NCBI GenBank assembly: GCA_049324235.1 | Contig: JBMOLJ010000009.1 | Coordinates: forward strand, 1 to 21,355 | Origin: UBA1431 sp049324235 | Lineage (GTDB): Bacteria > Bacillota > Clostridia > Christensenellales > UBA1431 | Direction of reading: 5' to 3' | Length of the DNA stretch: 21,355 bases | Shown here: positions 13,690 through 21,355 of the stretch, piece by piece | Numbering within the stretch: the first letter of the stretch is position 1 | Layout: each line of letters opens with the position of its first letter | Position numbers and translations under genes: made by a program | Notes under the pieces: generated by a model | Database searches by the model: none | The model's input: the letters and a program-made list of their open reading frames with translations, nothing else | Told to the model about the DNA's origin: nothing

Positions 13690-14536
13690 CGGCATTCCTT
13701 AACATTTCCAGAACATAATTCGGAAGGGCGAAGCATCCTTTATGCAGGCAGGTATTGTAATACTTCGTCGCGATTCCAAGGTCGTTCCACGCCTTTTCAT
13801 CGACATCGTTTACCGGGTCGAATTTCTTGGAAGCGAAGCCGAAGAGCCAGTGACCAGACGGATACGTCGGGATATGGGCCTGATATACCCTGCAAACTGG
13901 GAAGAATTCCCGTATGCGCCTGTGCGCCCGTTTCATGGCCCGCGCATCATTTTCGTAGTAAGGGCTTTCGTGCTGGTTGACCAGGATGCCGTCTTCCCGG
14001 AGCGCCTTATAGCAGTTTCCGTAGAATTCCTTTGTGAACAGGCCCTCGCCCGGGCCGAACGGATCTGTGGAATCCACGATGATCAGGTCGTACGCGTTTT
14101 CCTTGAAACGCACGAATTTCAGCCCGTCCTCGAAATACAGGTTGACTCTTTTGTCATCGAGCCTGCATGACGTCTGCGGAAGGTATTCCCTGCAAACGTC
14201 GACCACCAGCTTATCGATGTCGACCATATCTATCCTTTCGACCGATGCGTATCGGGTAAGCTCGCGAACCGTTCCGCCGTCCCCGCCGCCTATGACCAGC
14301 ACGTCCTTAGTCTGCGGGTTGGTGGCCATGGGAACGTGCACGATCATATCATGGTAGATGAACTCGTCCTTCTCGGTGACCATGACAAGCCCGTCCAAAG
14401 TGAAAAACCGCCCGAACTCCTTCGAATCAAAAACGTCGATCCTCTGGAATTCGCTCTGGGCCGAATACACCTGCTTTTCGACCTTTATGGAAAACTGCGC
14501 GTATTCCGTATGTTTTTCCGTATACCATAATTCCAT
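13682..14536 (-). CDS. speE: Spermidine synthase (putrescine aminopropyltransferase)
   Basis: The 284-residue protein has a short N-terminal beta domain and a Rossmann aminopropyltransferase domain with GGGDGG (83-88), the acidic DIDK strand end (about 106-109) and DSTDPFGPGEGLF (Asp155/Asp158 being the catalytic pair by family comparison). It transfers aminopropyl from decarboxylated SAM, made by SpeD, to putrescine. Length and motifs match the bacterial family. The ATG at 14536 follows GGAGG; upstream in-frame codons are part of the speA tail region. Seven bases separate it from speA and it overlaps speB, so translation is coupled. Confidence 0.94.
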   Translation of the reverse strand: MELWYTEKHTEYAQFSIKVEKQVYSAQSEFQRIDVFDSKEFGRFFTLDGLVMVTEKDEFIYHDMIVHVPMATNPQTKDVLVIGGGDGGTVRELTRYASVERIDMVDIDKLVVDVCREYLPQTSCRLDDKRVNLYFEDGLKFVRFKENAYDLIIVDSTDPFGPGEGLFTKEFYGNCYKALREDGILVNQHESPYYENDARAMKRAHRRIREFFPVCRVYQAHIPTYPSGHWLFGFASKKFDPVNDVDEKAWNDLGIATKYYNTCLHKGCFALPNYVLEMLRNADE

Positions 14537-14543
14537 TTTCGCA

Positions 14544-15992
14544 TCATTCCTCCACAATGTTTATGTTCTCGATCCGCATGTCCTCCGTACCGGTAAGGAA
14601 GCACCCTTTCCGTTTTGCGTAACCGATATACTCAAGTATCTCCCTGGTTATCCTTTCGCCCGGGGCAAGTATCGGAATTCCCGGCGGATAACTCATGACG
14701 AATTCGGTGCAGATGCCCCCAACGCTTTCTTCAACGGGCACCTGCCGTTTCTTCGAATAAAACGCCTGCTGCGGCGTGATGACCACATCGGGGGTGATGT
14801 ACTCGTGGTCGAACAGGCCCGTTTTATCCTTCGCATACCGGCGCTTGATCTCGGAGAGCGAGGATACGAGCCGCTCCATCTCGAGCTCCCTGTCGCCTGC
14901 CGAGACGATGGCGAGGATGTTTCCGATATCGCCAAACTCGATCTGTATGCCGTAATCGTCGCGCAGGATATCGTATACTTCAATACCGGCAAGGCCGATC
15001 TCGCGCGTGTGGACCGAAAGCTTGGTGGCGTCGAAATCAAAGACCGTGCCGCCGTTAATCAGCTCCTTGGAAAAAGCGTAGTATCCGCCGATTTTATTGA
15101 TCTCATCCCTGGCATATCCGGCCAGCGCCGATACCTTTTTAAACGTCTCTTTCCCCTTCAAAAAAAGATTGCGCCGCGATATATCCAGCGACGAAAGCAG
15201 CAGATACGAGCTGCTGGTCGTCTGGCAAAGGTTGATGATCTGCCGGACATGCCCCGGATTCATAGCAGGCCCCACGAGCAGAAACGAGCTCTGCGTGAGA
15301 GAACCGCCGGTTTTATGCATGCTTACGGCCGCCATATCTGCGCCCGCGGCCATCGCGGGCAACGGCATGTCCTCTCCGAAATAAAAATGCGTGCCGTGCG
15401 CTTCGTCTGCAAGCACAAGCATGTTGTTCTGATGCGCCAAGCCGGTAATGGCGGAAAGGTCGGAGCACACGCCGTAATAGGTCGGGTTGTTCACAAACAC
15501 GGCCCTGGCTTCGGGATGCTCCTTTATGGCTTTTTGCACATCAAAAAAAGACATACCCAGCGGTATGCCCAAAGCCTGATTGATCCCCGGATTCACGTAA
15601 ACCGGTATCGCGCCTGAGATCACCAGCGCATTGATGGCGCTGCGGTGGACGTTGCGCGGCATGATGATCTTGTCGCCCCGCTGGCAGACGCTCATGATCA
15701 TGGCCTGTACGGCGGCCGTGGTCCCGTTTACCATAAAAAAGGCGTGGGCCGCGCCGAATGCATCGGCGGCAAGCTCTGCGGCCTCTTTGATCACCGAGAC
15801 CGGATGGTTCAGGTTGTCCAGCGGACGCATCGAGTTGACGTCCACGGACAGGCATTGTTTGCCCAGGAACTCGGTCAGTTCCGGGTTCCCCCGCCCCTGC
15901 TTGTGCCCCGGCACATCGAAGGGGACGACGCGCAGAGACTTATAACGGTTCAATGCTTCATATATCGGGGCTCTCGTTTGCGAAAGCTTCAA
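14544..15992 (-). CDS. speA: Arginine decarboxylase (Orn/Lys/Arg decarboxylase family, Bacillus type)
   Basis: The 482-residue fold-type I PLP enzyme shows PGHKQG (29-33 region), DEAHG (Asp196-His199) and SMHKTGGS with the PLP lysine Lys227. It has the short form seen in Bacillus SpeA rather than the long inducible decarboxylases with a wing domain. Linked speE and speB point to arginine as substrate, giving agmatine; lysine or ornithine cannot be excluded by sequence alone. The start is TTG at 15992: an in-frame stop lies about 24 bases upstream, no ATG or GTG occurs between, and AAAGG lies 11 bases before it. The weak start may tune enzyme level. It follows speD by 21 bases. Confidence 0.9.
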   Translation of the reverse strand: MKLSQTRAPIYEALNRYKSLRVVPFDVPGHKQGRGNPELTEFLGKQCLSVDVNSMRPLDNLNHPVSVIKEAAELAADAFGAAHAFFMVNGTTAAVQAMIMSVCQRGDKIIMPRNVHRSAINALVISGAIPVYVNPGINQALGIPLGMSFFDVQKAIKEHPEARAVFVNNPTYYGVCSDLSAITGLAHQNNMLVLADEAHGTHFYFGEDMPLPAMAAGADMAAVSMHKTGGSLTQSSFLLVGPAMNPGHVRQIINLCQTTSSSYLLLSSLDISRRNLFLKGKETFKKVSALAGYARDEINKIGGYYAFSKELINGGTVFDFDATKLSVHTREIGLAGIEVYDILRDDYGIQIEFGDIGNILAIVSAGDRELEMERLVSSLSEIKRRYAKDKTGLFDHEYITPDVVITPQQAFYSKKRQVPVEESVGGICTEFVMSYPPGIPILAPGERITREILEYIGYAKRKGCFLTGTEDMRIENINIVEE

Positions 15993-16013
15993 AGAATTCT
16001 CTGCCTTTCCTTG

Positions 16014-16829
16014 TCAATAGATATTCATGCCGGAAAAGATTTCAATCATTTCCTTGCGCAGGCTGTTGATAATGGACAGCCTCTGCTTGGGCGGCAGTTC
16101 GTGAACATCCTTGTTAAAGAGATATTCCTGCAAATCCACCTCTTTTATAAGCATTTTTGTATGGAAAATATTGGACTGGTAAACGTTTACATCTATGGCA
16201 TCGTATTTTGTCAGGGTCTCGTCGGCGATATAATCCTGAATGGAAGATATTGCATGGTCGATATAGCACTTTTTCCCGTCTACGTCCCTTGTAAAGCCCC
16301 GGACACGGTAATCTATCGTCATGATGTCCGAATCAAAGCTGCCGATGAGGAAATCCAACGCGTTGAGCGGCGAGATCCTGCCGCAGGTCGATACGTCTAT
16401 ATCCACACGGAAAGTGGCAATCGCGTTATCGGGATGGTACTCGGGATAGGTATGCACCGTTACATGGCTCTTGTCCAGATGCCCGACGATGGTTTCGCGG
16501 GATTGCATCATGGCATACTGGCCGCGGTTGCAGGACTGGTCGATACATTGTACCGGCAGCGCTTCCTCGGTTATCAGCAATGTAACGCTCGCTCCCTGCG
16601 GATCATAATCCTGTTTCGAGATATTGAGCACGTGCGCTCCGATCATTTCCGTTACGGTACACAAAATCTTCGTCAGTCTTTCGGAATTATACTGCTCGTC
16701 GATATACGCGATATAATCCTTTTGGTCACGCTCACCTTTGGCATAGCAAACATCGTAGATGTTGAAGCTAAGTGTCTTTGTGAGGTTGTTAAAGCCGTAT
16801 AATTTCAGCTTATTCTCCAACCCTAACAT
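16014..16829 (-). CDS. speD: S-adenosylmethionine decarboxylase proenzyme
   Basis: The 271-residue protein is the long E. coli-type SpeD. HLDKSHVTVHTYPE contains the self-cleavage site between Lys120 and Ser121, where the serine becomes the pyruvoyl cofactor, and VSTCGRISPLNAL holds Cys149, equivalent to E. coli Cys140. It makes decarboxylated SAM for SpeE. The ATG at 16829 follows GAAAGG and a GTG one codon earlier is too close to it. First gene of the speDAEB operon, with a clear promoter directly upstream. Many Gram-positive bacteria carry the short SpeH-type enzyme instead, so the long form is worth noting. Confidence 0.94.
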   Translation of the reverse strand: MLGLENKLKLYGFNNLTKTLSFNIYDVCYAKGERDQKDYIAYIDEQYNSERLTKILCTVTEMIGAHVLNISKQDYDPQGASVTLLITEEALPVQCIDQSCNRGQYAMMQSRETIVGHLDKSHVTVHTYPEYHPDNAIATFRVDIDVSTCGRISPLNALDFLIGSFDSDIMTIDYRVRGFTRDVDGKKCYIDHAISSIQDYIADETLTKYDAIDVNVYQSNIFHTKMLIKEVDLQEYLFNKDVHELPPKQRLSIINSLRKEMIEIFSGMNIY

Positions 16830-16857
16830 CACGACCTTTCACAATGATCAATGTAGA

Positions 16858-16886
16858 ATGATACGGCAAAACGTCGAATTAGTCAA
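16858..16886 (-). promoter_or_regulatory. Sigma-A promoter of the speDAEB operon
   Basis: On the minus strand TTGACT (16886-16881), exactly 17 bases, then TATCAT (16863-16858). The -10 box is 28 bases upstream of the speD ATG, leaving a leader of about 20 bases with room for the ribosome binding site only, so no riboswitch is present. Confidence 0.8.
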
Positions 16887-17027
16887 TATATTTTATCATC
16901 TCTGTTCATTTTACCCGCCTTATCATCCTTTTCTTCCCATGCATCCGGCGAAAGCCTTTTCCCTGTATGATTATTTTGGTAAAAAAGCCGCTTTGTATAC
17001 TTAATACTATAGACTGAACATCCAAGG

Positions 17028-17644
17028 CTAGTGCATTTTCAAAAGCGTCTCCGCTTCCTTTTTTGCCTTGTTATCGAGGATTCCGCCCGACATTACATTA
17101 TTGATATATGCTTCAATCCTGCCGTAAGGTTCCATTTTTCGTATTGCGGTCAACGCCCGCAGGATGTCCATGGTCAGAATCTTTCTTTGCGTTTCCTTGC
17201 GCCTTAGGATATCAATGGAAATCAGCTTATCCGCTATAGCCCTACAAAGATTCTGCCTGTACGGATAACTTTGAGAAGACCCTGGATACACTGGCGGACG
17301 GTCACCGGTTTTTCGTCGTCGCAAAACGAGAGGTAGAGATCGAGCGATGCATCGAATTTGCCATGGACGTCCCATTTTGCGTTTTCAGCCATCAGCATAA
17401 GTCCGATGCTGCGCTGGTAAGAGTTCGGGCTCTTCAGCTTTTCCAAAAAAACGTTCCAATACGGATAAACGTCATCATGCGCCAAAGCTCTTTGCTGTAA
17501 AAGCAGAAATGCCCTGTACCTGATGTCGTCATTTTTCTCCGCCAGCCATTGTACAAGCTGGCCGATGTCTTCCGGCAGGAGCGTAACGGCTGCCTGCGGC
17601 AATTCTTTTTTGTCAAAGGACAACAATGCGTCCGGGGATAGCAT
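17028..17644 (-). pseudogene. HEAT/helical-repeat protein gene broken by a one-base frameshift
   Basis: The minus strand starts at an ATG (17644) and encodes helical repeats such as LPEDIGQLVQWLAEKNDDIRYR and SIGLMLMAENAKWDVHGKF. The frame ends early at 17234 with a non-helical tail after LLKVI. A second frame continues from the same point with PYRQNLCRAIADKL and further amphipathic helices (ILTMDILRALTAIRKM) to a stop at 17028. Adding one C in the ATCCG at about 17262-17266 would join them into one protein of about 205 residues. Either the gene is inactive or the sequence has an error there. Function is unknown; such repeats mediate protein or DNA contacts. Confidence 0.7.
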
Positions 17645-17673
17645 GCTTGATTACCGCCTATCCTCTTTTCCAT

Positions 17674-17682
17674 ATTATACCA
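17674..17682 (-). promoter_or_regulatory. Extended -10 promoter before the frameshifted gene
   Basis: On the minus strand TGGTATAAT ends 29 bases before the ATG at 17644. A CTGACA hexamer lies upstream but only 14 bases from the -10 box, so the extended -10 element probably carries the promoter. Confidence 0.5.
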
Positions 17683-17837
17683 CTATTTCTCATTGTCAGG
17701 CGATGATTATGCGCATTAGGATGGCCTATTCGCTTTCATCAAAAAGCTCCGTCACAAAGCGTTCAGCCGCTAAACATTGGGTTTAAGAGACGCGAAAACC
17801 GTTGAGTAGATTAATACGAATCATCCACTTTTGGCAA

Positions 17838-17899
17838 AGGCTGTCGTGACATGCGCTGCCTGCCGTTAAACAGCCTGAAAGCCGTTTGCGCCGCCTGCC
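17838..17899 (+). other. Structured leader candidate before the exopolysaccharide genes
   Basis: AGGCTGT (17838-17844) pairs with ACAGCCT (17870-17876). TGCGCTGCCTGCC (17852-17864) recurs as TGCGCCGCCTGCC (17887-17899) with one mismatch. The block ends 15 bases before the ribosome binding site of the gene at 17930. No known riboswitch consensus, including the c-di-GMP classes, fits it. It may be a leader RNA or chance GC-rich repetition. Confidence 0.3.
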
Positions 17900-17929
17900 C
17901 GGTAGCACGCCACTTGGAGGAGTTTTTAC

Positions 17930-19069
17930 ATGACACGAAGACGTTTTTTTCATTGGACCCCGTATATACTCTGCTTCGCGCTTCTTCTGCTGTTGCCGTT
18001 TGCGGATTCGTTCGCCGCGGCGGACGGCAGCGTTAAATCGATCAGGATCGATACCGGACAGGCAGGGTCCTATTCCGTATGGCAGGAAGGCGCCCAAATG
18101 CAGCTTGCACAGGACGGCACCCATAACGGGAACACCACCCTCCGTGCCGACCTGATCGCGCCAAACGGCACGACGGGCACGAAGAGCGGTTCCTTCTACC
18201 ATATCCTCCCTGAAAACAAGCGCGACTGGTCGCAAACCGAATGCATCAAATTCTGGCTGAAGAACGCTTCGGCTCAAAACCTGCTCCTCAATTTCAGCTT
18301 CAAGGAAGCGGCGAGCGAAGACTGGGGCCTGGGCGATGCAGGGACTTATTTCCTGCAGGATGCGGACGGAATGTTTTATAAATCGGAATACCAATACTGC
18401 AACCTTGAAATCCCCGCGCAGTATGAAGGGTATGTGATCATCCCATTTTCCTCTCTCGTTGTTCCCGGCTGGAGCACAGCAAAAGGCGACCATAAACAGG
18501 TGCTCTCCAATATTGAAACGTATGCTTTCGGGGCGCAGTATTCGGGTACGCCGCAGACCTTCTACCTCGACGATATAACGGTAACCTCCGTGCCGGACTG
18601 CAGGGTCGTCTGCATGCAAATGACAAGCGATGCACTCGAGATACCCAAACAGGTTCCATCTCAGACATGGTTAGGCGCATTTGTTACGGACCTGAAAGGC
18701 GAACTCACACGCGATGATGTTTCTTTTACACTGGAGGAGGATTATCAGGGCATCTCTTTATCTAAGGACGGAATGCTTAAGGTGAAAACGGACGCAACCC
18801 CGGCGGACGTGCAGATCAAAGCGGCCGTAGACGGCAAGCCACAGTACTTTCACAGATTTACCGTGCACGTTGTAAGGGACATAACGGCCCCGCTGCCGGC
18901 CGCTACTCTGCAGGCAGGGCATACCGCAGCGGCCGCTTCAGATTCTTCGGCTGCCGTCCCGAATACAACGCCGCAGGAGACGGCGGTTATCATAGCCGCT
19001 GCCGTAACGGTCCTTATACTTATCGCGGCCATTATTTCCGCAAAGGCAAGTAAAAAAAGAAACATCTGA
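17930..19069 (+). CDS. Secreted, membrane-anchored carbohydrate-binding-like protein
   Basis: The 379-residue product has a signal peptide (basic RRR, hydrophobic helix, likely cut after SFAA near residue 30). A beta-sandwich domain (about 35-225) follows, with the features of galactose-binding-like carbohydrate modules (GSFYHI, IKFWLKNAS, YVIIPFSSLV, FYLDDITV). Next come an immunoglobulin-like stretch (about 230-315), an Ala/Ser/Thr linker, and one C-terminal membrane helix (about 350-372) followed by KASKKR. The bulk therefore lies outside the cell, tethered to the membrane. GGAGGAG precedes the ATG. It ends 14 bases before the BcsA-like synthase gene, so it may play the part of BcsB, guiding the polymer as it leaves. 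That role is inferred; I see no true BcsB sequence signature. Confidence 0.8.
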   Translation: MTRRRFFHWTPYILCFALLLLLPFADSFAAADGSVKSIRIDTGQAGSYSVWQEGAQMQLAQDGTHNGNTTLRADLIAPNGTTGTKSGSFYHILPENKRDWSQTECIKFWLKNASAQNLLLNFSFKEAASEDWGLGDAGTYFLQDADGMFYKSEYQYCNLEIPAQYEGYVIIPFSSLVVPGWSTAKGDHKQVLSNIETYAFGAQYSGTPQTFYLDDITVTSVPDCRVVCMQMTSDALEIPKQVPSQTWLGAFVTDLKGELTRDDVSFTLEEDYQGISLSKDGMLKVKTDATPADVQIKAAVDGKPQYFHRFTVHVVRDITAPLPAATLQAGHTAAAASDSSAAVPNTTPQETAVIIAAAVTVLILIAAIISAKASKKRNI

Positions 19070-19083
19070 CAGGAGGGACGTAT

Positions 19084-21180
19084 ATGCAGTTTTCAAATGC
19101 GTTTAGACCCGATAATATTTTGAGTACACACGGGGGGACATGGCTGAGCCTGTGCGTTGCGTTGCTGCTGGTCATAACCCTGTGGTACTGGCTCGCGAAA
19201 AAATACGAGATCATGAAAAACCCGTTCGCCGTGTTCGCCACCCTCCTCCAGCTTGTATATGTCATATGGAGGTTCGGCTTCACGCTTCCGACCATAAGCG
19301 TGTTCGGCTTTACGCTCGGCCTGCTCCTGGTGCTCATGGAAACGATGGGGTTTACCCAGGCAGCGACATACCGCATGCTGTACATGCGCAAGCCCTACAG
19401 GACAAAGCGGCGGCTGAGCGATCTTCCCTATCTGCCTACCGTGGACGTGATGATCACGACATACAACGAACCGGTAAAGGTGATCCGGCGCACCGTTGCC
19501 GCCGCATCGAGGCTCGATTACCCCGGGAACAAATTCACCGTCTACGTCTGCGACGACGGCTCGCGGGAAAGCATACGCGCGATCTGTGAGGAGTACGGCG
19601 CAAAATGGATCACGCGGGAGGAGCACAAGCACGCCAAGGCGGGCAACCTCAATAACTGCTTTAAAAACCATGCCACAGGCGAGTTTGCCGTCATACTGGA
19701 CGCCGATATGGTGCCAAAGAGCGACTTTCTGCAAAAGACGCTCGGCTACTTCTGCGAATCCGACATCGCCTTCGTGCAGACACCGCAGGTTTTCTTCAAT
19801 CCCGACCCGTTCCAGCACAACCTGAAGCTGGAACGCAACATCCCGAACGAGCAGGACTTTTTCATGCAGGAAGTACAGATACAGCGGCAGGAGTATAACG
19901 CGCTGCTGTTTGTTGGCAGCGGATGCGTGTTCCGCCGCAAACACCTTGACGAGATCGGGCTGATACCCACCGGCACGATCACCGAGGATATGGCAACCAG
20001 CCTGCTCCTTCAGGACAAGGGGTACCGCGGCGTGCTGGTGACCGACACGTTTGCGCAGGGCCTTTCCGCCGAAACATTCTCGGACCACATCACCCAGCGC
20101 ACGCGCTGGTGCCAGGGCAATATCCAGGTGCTCAGAAAATGGAATCCCTGGCGCATGAAGGGGCTGGATTTCTTCCAGAAGCAGATCATTACGGACGGCG
20201 TGACATACTGGTTTTTCGGGCTGCAGAAAATGGTGTATATCATCTGCCCCATATTCTACCTGCTGACCGGCCTTCCCATATACATGTCGGACATATTCGT
20301 GATGCTGTTTTTCATGCTGCCGACCTTCTATGCCTCGGCACTCTCGTTCAGGATGCTGTCCCATAAAAACCGGACCTGGGGCTGGGCGCACATATACGAG
20401 ACCGCGCTTGCCCCTTACCTCGCATTTGCGGCCCTGTCCGAGCTGCTCTTCCCCCGCGGTAAAGCCTTCAAGGTCACGCCCAAGGGCGTTTCCCACGAAA
20501 AAACGATCTTCCTGTTCAAGGTTGCCCTGCCGCATATAGTTTTGACGGCGCTGAGCGTCACGGCGCTGTTTGCGGGCACATACAAGCTCCTTACCGACAG
20601 CGATTATATGATCATCGTGTACGCCCTCAACATGGGCTGGGTGATCTACAATCTGTTCGCGCTGGTGCTGAGCATCGTTATCTGCTTTGAAAAGCCGCGC
20701 GTACGCAACCATGACCGTCTCGTCGTGAGCCAGCCCGTAAACGTCCGGTTTGGGAACCTGCAATGCGCCGGGAAACTCATCAATATCTCGGAAGGCGGAT
20801 GCAACGTCATACCGCAGTATTCGACCGATGTCCTTCCCCGGTACGAGCGGGAGATCATACGGCTGTATTTGGGGGACACCGAAGTCATGGGACGTATCCT
20901 GCGCTATATCCCGGGCAAGAAATCCTATGCCGTACAGTTCCTGGACATGGAAAGCGACACCTACGCGCGTTTGGTGCAGTATATTTTCAACAACCAGGAC
21001 GCGGGCTTCGGGCGCTTCGCTTCCAAGTCGGTCATGAAAACGCTGGGCGAGAGCATAGCGGAATCCGTCCGGGCACATGCCGCAAAAAGAAGATACCGGC
21101 GCATGCAGGAGCAGAAAAAAGAGGTCATCGTACCCGAGACGCCTAAAAAGGCAGGCGCCGGGTACGGGAAAGATGCATAG
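19084..21180 (+). CDS. BcsA-like processive glycosyltransferase with PilZ c-di-GMP domain
   Basis: The 698-residue membrane protein has N-terminal helices (about 20-90), a family 2 glycosyltransferase domain with DDG (Asp157-158), DAD (Asp206, Asp208), TED (300-302) and QRTRW (338-342), then further helices (about 370-535). A PilZ domain follows (about 536-640) with RNHDR (Arg541, Arg545) and NISEGG (Asn567, Ser569, Gly572), the RxxxR and NxSxxG elements that bind c-di-GMP. This matches the cellulose synthase catalytic subunit, which polymerises UDP-glucose and exports the chain. The polymer may be cellulose or a related beta-glucan. A basic tail of about 50 residues ends the protein. AGGAGG precedes the ATG. 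No bcsZ, bcsC or other bcs gene is seen before the window ends. Confidence 0.9.
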   Translation: MQFSNAFRPDNILSTHGGTWLSLCVALLLVITLWYWLAKKYEIMKNPFAVFATLLQLVYVIWRFGFTLPTISVFGFTLGLLLVLMETMGFTQAATYRMLYMRKPYRTKRRLSDLPYLPTVDVMITTYNEPVKVIRRTVAAASRLDYPGNKFTVYVCDDGSRESIRAICEEYGAKWITREEHKHAKAGNLNNCFKNHATGEFAVILDADMVPKSDFLQKTLGYFCESDIAFVQTPQVFFNPDPFQHNLKLERNIPNEQDFFMQEVQIQRQEYNALLFVGSGCVFRRKHLDEIGLIPTGTITEDMATSLLLQDKGYRGVLVTDTFAQGLSAETFSDHITQRTRWCQGNIQVLRKWNPWRMKGLDFFQKQIITDGVTYWFFGLQKMVYIICPIFYLLTGLPIYMSDIFVMLFFMLPTFYASALSFRMLSHKNRTWGWAHIYETALAPYLAFAALSELLFPRGKAFKVTPKGVSHEKTIFLFKVALPHIVLTALSVTALFAGTYKLLTDSDYMIIVYALNMGWVIYNLFALVLSIVICFEKPRVRNHDRLVVSQPVNVRFGNLQCAGKLINISEGGCNVIPQYSTDVLPRYEREIIRLYLGDTEVMGRILRYIPGKKSYAVQFLDMESDTYARLVQYIFNNQDAGFGRFASKSVMKTLGESIAESVRAHAAKRRYRRMQEQKKEVIVPETPKKAGAGYGKDA

Positions 21181-21205
21181 GATTAACGGGCAATTTGGTG
21201 CGTTA

Positions 21206-21235
21206 GCGAAAAACGGCCCGAAGGCCGTTTTTCGC
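21206..21235 (+). terminator. Rho-independent terminator after the synthase gene
   Basis: GCGAAAAACGGCC (21206-21218) pairs with GGCCGTTTTTCGC (21223-21235) around a CGAA loop, with five T residues after the GC-rich core. It lies 26 bases after the stop codon and closes the two-gene operon. The last 120 bases of the window (21236-21355) show no recognisable gene. Confidence 0.85.
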
Positions 21236-21355
21236 TTAGCGGAGGTGTGGCAGTAGAATGAGATCTTGTATTGTCGGCAGATAACGATTCTGGTTTCTAC
21301 AAAGACCCGTTTGTATGGAACATAACCCTATAGTATATTGTATTTGCATCGCTTT

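Noticed and set aside
14358..15617. 419-codon open frame on the plus strand
   Set aside because: It lies antisense across speE and speA, both with complete catalytic motifs, and encodes no recognisable domain.
17683..17929. c-di-GMP riboswitch (GEMM class) before the exopolysaccharide genes
   Set aside because: The context invites it, and GGCAAAGG and GGTAGC fragments are present. The GGACGCAAAGCC core and the paired GGTAGC...GGTTACC element are missing.
17783..18619. 278-codon open frame on the minus strand
   Set aside because: It is antisense to the secreted protein gene, which has a signal peptide, a strong ribosome binding site and a downstream partner. The minus frame has none of these.
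19093..21078. 661-codon open frame on the minus strand
   Set aside because: It is fully antisense to the BcsA-like gene, whose motifs are intact, and its own translation shows no domain and no ribosome binding site. GC-rich codons on the other strand explain its length.
1..21355. tRNA or rRNA genes, CRISPR array, insertion sequence or prophage
   Set aside because: No cloverleaf, rRNA segment, regularly spaced repeat series, transposase or phage gene was seen on either strand.

Overview
The window looks like chromosome from an anaerobic Gram-positive bacterium of the Clostridia. Supporting signs are strong AGGAGG-type ribosome binding sites, consensus TTGACA/TATAAT promoters, a two-gene SUF-like minimal system for Fe-S clusters, a Bacillus-type SpeA decarboxylase, lipoproteins with Ala/Thr/Pro/Ser linkers, and no outer-membrane genes. 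The genus cannot be fixed from this sequence. There are no rRNA or tRNA genes, CRISPR arrays or transposases. Most genes from 1 to 9535 and from 12841 to 17644 are on the minus strand; positions 9764-12780 and 17930-21180 are on the plus strand.

Region 1 (1-2210): two tandem, near-identical zinc alcohol dehydrogenases of the butanediol dehydrogenase type, the first cut by the window edge. Each has a near-consensus promoter about 390 bases before its start codon and an inverted repeat just before its ribosome binding site. Region 2 (2419-4613): a radical SAM/SPASM protein, a flavodoxin-like Fe-S flavoprotein and a possible 43-residue peptide gene. Region 3 (4677-6870): a small AhpD-like CxxC protein and the smsC-smsB (sufC-sufB) Fe-S cluster operon. 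Region 4 (6914-8827): a palindromic dispersed repeat, then an operon of an ArsR-type repressor, a Cys-tailed zinc ribbon protein, a papain-fold cysteine hydrolase and a Cys-rich thioredoxin-like protein. This operon is the best candidate here for an undescribed (metal or thiol) system. Region 5 (8851-10810): two unrelated lipoproteins and a small unknown protein.

Region 6 (10966-12780): an EAL-CBS-GGDEF signalling protein with a full set of EAL phosphodiesterase residues and a variant GGDDF. Region 7 (12841-16886): a complete, tightly packed speD-speA-speE-speB operon converting arginine to spermidine through agmatine and putrescine. Region 8 (17028-17682): a helical-repeat protein gene broken by an apparent one-base frameshift. 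Region 9 (17930-21235): a secreted, membrane-anchored carbohydrate-binding-like protein and a BcsA-like processive glycosyltransferase with a PilZ domain that keeps its c-di-GMP-binding residues. The EAL protein and the PilZ synthase suggest that c-di-GMP controls exopolysaccharide in this organism.
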